Source: Actinomycetota bacterium (GTDB lineage: Bacteria > Actinomycetota > Thermoleophilia > Gaiellales > Gaiellaceae). From it: a stretch of DNA of 6,087 nucleotides. The first letter of the stretch is position 1. The number at the start of each line of letters is the position of its first letter. Positions 1 to 3,402 of the stretch are shown piece after piece. A program made the translations under genes and the position numbers. A model generated the notes under the pieces. It was given only the letters and a program-made list of their open reading frames with translations, was not told the origin of the DNA and made no database searches. Where the stretch lies: positions 1-6,087 of the forward strand of contig JACCYG010000333.1 of the NCBI GenBank assembly GCA_013696595.1. Direction: 5' to 3'.

Positions 1-177
1 TTCCTGGCTCGCGCGAATCAGATTCGCGCGCTCGGCGTGCTCCTCGTGGGCGCCGTGCGAGAAGTTGAGGCGCGCGGCGTCCATGCCCGCGTCGACGAGG
101 CGGTCGATCATCTCCGGCGACGATGTCGCGGGCCCGATCGTGCAGACGATCTTGGTGCGGCGCGAGCCGCTGCTCAC
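1..177 (-). CDS. pyk: Pyruvate kinase, N-terminal part (truncated by window edge)
   Basis: Pyruvate kinase transfers phosphate from phosphoenolpyruvate to ADP in the cytoplasm, the last step of glycolysis. I translated the minus strand by hand from the GTG at 177-175: 59 residues, open to base 1, beginning VSSGSRRTKIVCTIGPATSS. The family's opening signature RRTKIVCTIGPA is at residues 6-17. The first substrate/K+-binding loop RLNFSHG is at residues 36-42, with Arg36, Asn38 and Ser40 present. The barrel, B domain and C-terminal domain lie outside the window. The GTG at 177 is preferred because it puts the conserved strand a few residues from the N-terminus, as in the family. An in-frame GTG at 213 would add 12 residues but overlaps the base of a strong hairpin. 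Neither start has a convincing Shine-Dalgarno sequence. The gene lies 71 bases after eno, whose product it consumes. Identity is very secure; the exact start is not. Confidence 0.95.
   Translation of the reverse strand, partial: MSSGSRRTKIVCTIGPATSSPEMIDRLVDAGMDAARLNFSHGAHEEHAERANLIRASQE
10..30. repeat. Perfect inverted repeat inside the pyk coding region
   Basis: Bases 10-19 (CGCGCGAATC) and 21-30 (GATTCGCGCG) are exact reverse complements around a single central A at 20. In pyk this covers roughly codons 50-56 (R-A-N-L-I-R-A). As DNA it is an odd-symmetry palindrome of the kind dimeric regulators bind. As RNA it could form an 8-bp stem with a 5-base loop. No function can be assigned; it may arise by chance from the GC-rich Arg/Ala codons on either side. 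Confidence 0.6.
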
Positions 178-183
178 ACGCGC

Positions 184-212
184 ACGGTAGCCAAGGAGAC
201 GGTTGTCGTTCA
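184..212 (-). promoter_or_regulatory. pyk: Weak candidate promoter for leaderless pyk
   Basis: On the minus strand a TACCGT hexamer (189-184) fits the TAnnnT form of a -10 box and ends six bases before the GTG at 177. Transcription from it would therefore begin at or near the start codon and give a leaderless message. The hexamer 17 bases upstream (212-207, TGAACG) matches the -35 consensus TTGACA at only three of six positions. Support is spacing plus the lack of a Shine-Dalgarno sequence for pyk. Such matches are common by chance, so this is only a candidate. Confidence 0.2.
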
Positions 213-238
213 CGCGGGGGAACCAGGTTTCCCCCGCG
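213..238 (-). terminator. GC-rich hairpin between eno and pyk (candidate terminator or attenuator)
   Basis: Bases 213-222 (CGCGGGGGAA) and 229-238 (TTCCCCCGCG) are exact reverse complements, giving a 10-bp stem with a 6-base loop. The stem begins 11 bases after the eno stop codon and ends 35 bases before the preferred pyk start. Its position just after eno suggests 3'-end formation, protection of the eno message from exonucleases, or partial attenuation before pyk. No T-run follows the stem on the minus strand, so it is not a standard intrinsic terminator. On the plus strand only a weak CTTCTT follows. The hairpin is seen directly; the role is inferred. Confidence 0.5.
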
Positions 239-248
239 AGCCCCCTTC

Positions 249-1526
249 TTAAGCGCTCGCCCGCGCGGCCCGGGGGAAAGCAGACCACCCCGGATAGATC
301 GCGCGCTCGCCGAGTTCCTCCTCGATGCGCAGCAGCTGGTTGTACTTCGCGACCCGGTCCGTCCGTGAGGGCGCGCCCGTCTTGATCTGCCCGACTCCCG
401 TCGCGACGGCGAGATCGGCGATCGTCGTATCCTCCGTCTCGCCGGAGCGGTGCGACATGATCGCCGCATACCCGTTCGCGTGCGCGAGCTCGATCGCATC
501 GAGTGTCTCCGTGAGTGTCCCGATCTGATTGACCTTGATCAGGATCGCGTTGGCCGCCCCTGCGTCGATCCCGCGCTCGAGCCGTTCGACGTTCGTCACG
601 AAGAGGTCGTCGCCCACGAGCTGGACGCGCTCGCCGAGCCGCGAGGTCAGCGCCTCCCATCCCGCCCACTCGTCCTCGGCCAGACCGTCCTCGATCGAGA
701 CGATCGGGTAGTTCTCGACGAGCCCCTCCCAGAAGTCGATCATCTCCTCCGTCGCAAGCGCGCGGCCTTCGAACCTGTAGCTCCCCCGCCAGAGCTCCGT
801 CGCCGCCGGGTCGAGGGCGATCGCGATGCGGTCGGCGTGGCCAGCCCGCTCCGCCGCCTCGAGCACCGCCTGGATCGCCGCCTCGCTTCCAGGCAGGTCG
901 GGCGCGAAGCCGCCCTCGTCGCCCACGGCGGTCGCGAGGCCGCGCTCGTGGAGCAGCGCCTTGAGCGCATGGAACACCTCGACCGCAACCCGCAGCGCGT
1001 CCGAGAACGTCTCCGCGCCGGCCGGGACGACCATGAATTCCTGGAGGTCGAGCGAGTTCTCGGCGTGAGCGCCGCCGTTCACGAGGTTCAGCATGGGAAC
1101 GGGAAGCGTGGCCGCAGTCTCCCCGCCGATCCATGCGTAGAGCGAAACGCCTTCTTCCACCGCCGCCGCGCGGGCCGAGACGAGCGAGCACCCGAGAATC
1201 GCATTGGCGCCGAGCCGGGCCTTGTTCGGACTCCCGTCCAGCTCGATCAGCGTCCGGTCGATCCCTCGCTGATCGGTTGCGTCGAGCCCGCTCAGAGCGT
1301 CGGCGATCTCACCGTTCACGTTCGCCACCGCTCGGCGGACGGCTTTCCCCGCGAACTCGGCGCCTCCGTCGCGGAGCTCGACGGCCTCGAACTGGCCCGT
1401 CGAGGCCCCCGAGGGAACCCCTGCACGCCCCCGAGCGCCTGACGCGAGTGTCATCTCCACCTCGACCGTGGGGTTCCCCCGCGAGTCGAGGATCTGGCGC
1501 GCGTGCACGGCGGTGATCGAGCTCAA
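249..1526 (-). CDS. eno: Enolase (phosphopyruvate hydratase)
   Basis: Enolase converts 2-phosphoglycerate to phosphoenolpyruvate in glycolysis; it is a cytoplasmic Mg2+ enzyme. The 425-residue product has the usual family length and all key elements: N-terminal ARQILDSRGNPT (9-20), mobile loop SGASTG (39-44), His154 in GGAHAEN, Glu163 in LQEFM, Glu204 in GDEGGFAP, metal ligands Asp239, Glu279 (SIEDG) and Asp306 (GDDLFVTN), catalytic Lys331 (KVNQIG), HRS 359-361 in SHRSGET, and Lys382. The GGAHAEN motif has Glu where Asp is commonest, a mild change. The start is TTG at 1526-1524, sharing bases with the mazG stop (TTGA), which suggests translational coupling; the next in-frame candidate, GTG at codon 7, would cut into the first conserved strand. 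Upstream sequence is purine-rich without a clear Shine-Dalgarno. The stop is TAA at 251-249. A hairpin and then pyk follow. Function is certain. Confidence 0.98.
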   Translation of the reverse strand: MSSITAVHARQILDSRGNPTVEVEMTLASGARGRAGVPSGASTGQFEAVELRDGGAEFAGKAVRRAVANVNGEIADALSGLDATDQRGIDRTLIELDGSPNKARLGANAILGCSLVSARAAAVEEGVSLYAWIGGETAATLPVPMLNLVNGGAHAENSLDLQEFMVVPAGAETFSDALRVAVEVFHALKALLHERGLATAVGDEGGFAPDLPGSEAAIQAVLEAAERAGHADRIAIALDPAATELWRGSYRFEGRALATEEMIDFWEGLVENYPIVSIEDGLAEDEWAGWEALTSRLGERVQLVGDDLFVTNVERLERGIDAGAANAILIKVNQIGTLTETLDAIELAHANGYAAIMSHRSGETEDTTIADLAVATGVGQIKTGAPSRTDRVAKYNQLLRIEEELGERAIYPGWSAFPRAARASA

Positions 1527-2332
1527 CGCCGTTCCGTCTCTTTCGCCTGGTCAAAAAAGTGATCTTGCTCTTCGACGGGAAGGCCGGCGAAGGCAAGCCC
1601 CTCTGCGCGCGCCAGCCTCTCCGCCTCCTCCACCCGTTCGACGAATCGCGCCGTCGCACGCCGGAGCTCCAGCTCGGGATCCGCGTTGACACGGCGCGCG
1701 ACGTTGACGCAGGCGAAGAGAAGATCGCCGAGCTCCCCGGCCACTCGTGGTTCCGGCGCGACCTCAGCCGGAGGGTCGACGTCGGGAAGCGCGCGCCGAA
1801 ACTCCTCGAGCTCGTCCTCGAGGTCGGCCAGCGCGCCACGCACGTCTGGATACTCGAAGCCGATCGTCGCCGCGCGGCGCTGCACCTTCTTCGCGAGCAG
1901 GAGCGCGGGCAGGGCCTCCGGCACGTGATGAAAGATCCCCTCGCGGCCCTCGTGCGTTGTCTTCAGGTCTTCCCAGCGCCCCTTTACCTCACCGGGGGAA
2001 TCGACCTCGCCGGATGACTCGAAGACGTGCGGGTGGCGCCGAACGAGCTTCTCGTGCACGCGCCGCGCGACGGCGGCTAGGCCCCCGACACCTTTCTCCT
2101 CGAGCAGGAGCGAGAGAAAGTACGCCTGGAAGAGGAGGTCGCCCAGCTCGTCGAGTAGCTTCTCGTCGTCGCCCGCCATCGCAGCGTCGGCGACTTCGTA
2201 CGCTTCCTCGACGGTGTGCGGGACGATCGTCCGCGCCGTCTGCGCGCGGTCCCACGGACACTCCCGCCGCAGGCGTTCGGTCAGGGCCTGGAGATCGACG
2301 AGCGCCCTGGCGAGGCCGTCCGCGTCGCCCAC
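1523..2332 (-). CDS. mazG: MazG nucleoside triphosphate pyrophosphohydrolase
   Basis: MazG proteins hydrolyse nucleoside triphosphates to monophosphates and pyrophosphate, removing damaged or non-canonical nucleotides; family members can also affect ppGpp levels. The 269-residue length matches the two-domain E. coli-type enzyme. The N-terminal domain has CPWD (25-28), the metal-binding EExYE helix (Glu42, Glu43, Glu46) and ELGDLL (62-67, with Glu62 and Asp65), followed by RHPHVF (99-104) and Trp120 of the linker. The C-terminal domain has KKVQRRAATIGFEYPD (148-163), an acidic EDELEEF helix (172-178) and a second ELGDLLF (200-206), so both metal sites look intact. The start is GTG at 2332-2330, immediately after the foldase TAA with no gap and no Shine-Dalgarno, implying coupled or re-initiating translation. 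The stop TGA overlaps the eno start. A six-T run near the 3' end (His-Phe-Phe-Asp codons) stands out but does not break the frame. Confidence 0.95.
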   Translation of the reverse strand: MGDADGLARALVDLQALTERLRRECPWDRAQTARTIVPHTVEEAYEVADAAMAGDDEKLLDELGDLLFQAYFLSLLLEEKGVGGLAAVARRVHEKLVRRHPHVFESSGEVDSPGEVKGRWEDLKTTHEGREGIFHHVPEALPALLLAKKVQRRAATIGFEYPDVRGALADLEDELEEFRRALPDVDPPAEVAPEPRVAGELGDLLFACVNVARRVNADPELELRRATARFVERVEEAERLARAEGLAFAGLPVEEQDHFFDQAKETERR

Positions 2333-3385
2333 TTAGCCGGTCGTCGTGGTGCCGTCCGACTCGGTCTCGGTGGTGCCGGTCCCGGTGTCGGTCTTGGGCG
2401 GCTCGAAGCCCGCGGCGTAAACGACCTCGTCCTTGTGCTTCTTCTCGAGGTCGCGTACCCACTTCTGCATCGCCTCGTTCTTCTGCTGCTGTTCGAGCTG
2501 CTGCTTGATCGAATCCTTGACGCCCTCGAGCGGCGTCACCTTCTCGGGCTTCACCGGTGAGACGGCCTGGATGATGTGCCAGCCGAACTGCGTCTTCACC
2601 GGCTGCGAGATCTGGTCCTGGTCGAGTGCGAACGCGGCCTTGTCGAACTGCGGCGCCGTGTTGCCCTTCGTGATCGGAAGCTTTCCGCCCTGTTTCGCCG
2701 TTGAGGTGTCCTGCGAGAACTCCCTGGCAAGGGCGGGGAACCTCGCCCCGTCCTGCAGGTCGGCGTAGAGCTCGTCCGCCTTCGTTCTCGTCTTGACGAG
2801 GATGTGGCGGACATCGCGGCTCGCCGGCTGCGTGAACTGCGCCTTGTTCTTCTCGTAGTAGTCGTCGATCTCGTCGTCGGTGACCTCGACGTCCTTCGTC
2901 ACCGCCTCGTAGATCTTTTCCTGGACGATCCGGTCGCGGACCTCTTCGCGCGCCTGCTCTTCGGTTAGCCCTTCCTTCTTCAGAGCGTCCTGGAATTTCT
3001 TCTCGTCGCCCTGGAAGAGCTCCTTCTTGAGCGCGTCGAGCTTCTTGTCGACGTCGTCCTCGGTGATCTCGATGTCCATCTCCTCGGCCTCGGCCCGAAA
3101 CTCGTAGCGCTGCACGAGGAAGGCGACGGCGCGAGTCTTCAGGTCCTGGTACTCGGGAGATCCGACCTTCGGGAACTCCCGCTTCTGGGCCTTGTACGTC
3201 GTCTTGGCACGCTCGAGGAGCGCGTCGAACTCGGCCTTCGGGACCTTCGTGTCTCCGATGAGCGCGATCGCGTCCGGCGGGACGTCGCCGGACGATTTGT
3301 CGCCGTCGCCGCCACATCCCGAGAAACCGATCGCGAGTGCGCACACGGCGAGGAGACTGGCTGGCTTACGAAGAGGAAAATCCAT
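2333..3385 (-). CDS. SurA/PrsA-like peptidylprolyl isomerase lipoprotein (parvulin foldase)
   Basis: This is an extracytoplasmic folding factor catalysing cis-trans isomerisation of prolyl bonds. The 350-residue protein opens with a lipoprotein-type signal: basic Arg6/Lys7, a hydrophobic stretch (about 10-22) and the lipobox-like FSGC with Cys24, then a Gly/Asp/Ser-rich linker. Residues about 36-185 form a charged helical SurA_N-like chaperone region. Residues about 189-279 are a parvulin domain with RHILV (His194), the FSQD..TAKQGGKLP segment, and FGWHII (His270). A helical Gln-rich segment (290-320) and a Thr/Gly/Glu-rich tail (331-350) follow. The lipobox has Phe at -3 where Leu is usual, so lipidation is likely but not certain. 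The start is ATG at 3385-3383, the only ATG start among the visible genes, 17 bases after the mfd stop and without a clear Shine-Dalgarno. The family is secure; prsA versus surA naming cannot be settled, so no symbol is given. Confidence 0.92.
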   Translation of the reverse strand: MDFPLRKPASLLAVCALAIGFSGCGGDGDKSSGDVPPDAIALIGDTKVPKAEFDALLERAKTTYKAQKREFPKVGSPEYQDLKTRAVAFLVQRYEFRAEAEEMDIEITEDDVDKKLDALKKELFQGDEKKFQDALKKEGLTEEQAREEVRDRIVQEKIYEAVTKDVEVTDDEIDDYYEKNKAQFTQPASRDVRHILVKTRTKADELYADLQDGARFPALAREFSQDTSTAKQGGKLPITKGNTAPQFDKAAFALDQDQISQPVKTQFGWHIIQAVSPVKPEKVTPLEGVKDSIKQQLEQQQKNEAMQKWVRDLEKKHKDEVVYAAGFEPPKTDTGTGTTETESDGTTTTG

Positions 3386-3402
3386 GAAAAGGGGCCGAAA
3401 AC

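Noticed and set aside
190..200. AGGAG at 194-198 as a ribosome binding site.
   Set aside because: It is on the plus strand, where no supported gene follows; on the minus strand it reads CTCCT and cannot serve pyk.
450..1442. A 330-codon plus-strand open frame opposite eno.
   Set aside because: It lies entirely antisense to a certain enolase gene, its translation is Arg/Leu/Asp-rich without a domain, and long antisense frames are expected in high-GC coding DNA.
1554..1559. Six-T run near the end of mazG as a possible programmed frameshift or transcription-slippage site creating a MazG-enolase fusion.
   Set aside because: An extra T brings an immediate TGA, and losing one T leads into a frame that is not the eno frame. 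The run simply encodes Phe-Phe in HFFDQ.
1989..3344. A 451-codon minus-strand open frame overlapping the foldase and mazG in another frame.
   Set aside because: The product is extremely Arg/Gly/Ala-rich without motifs and overlaps two clearly recognised genes; it is a GC-driven artefact.
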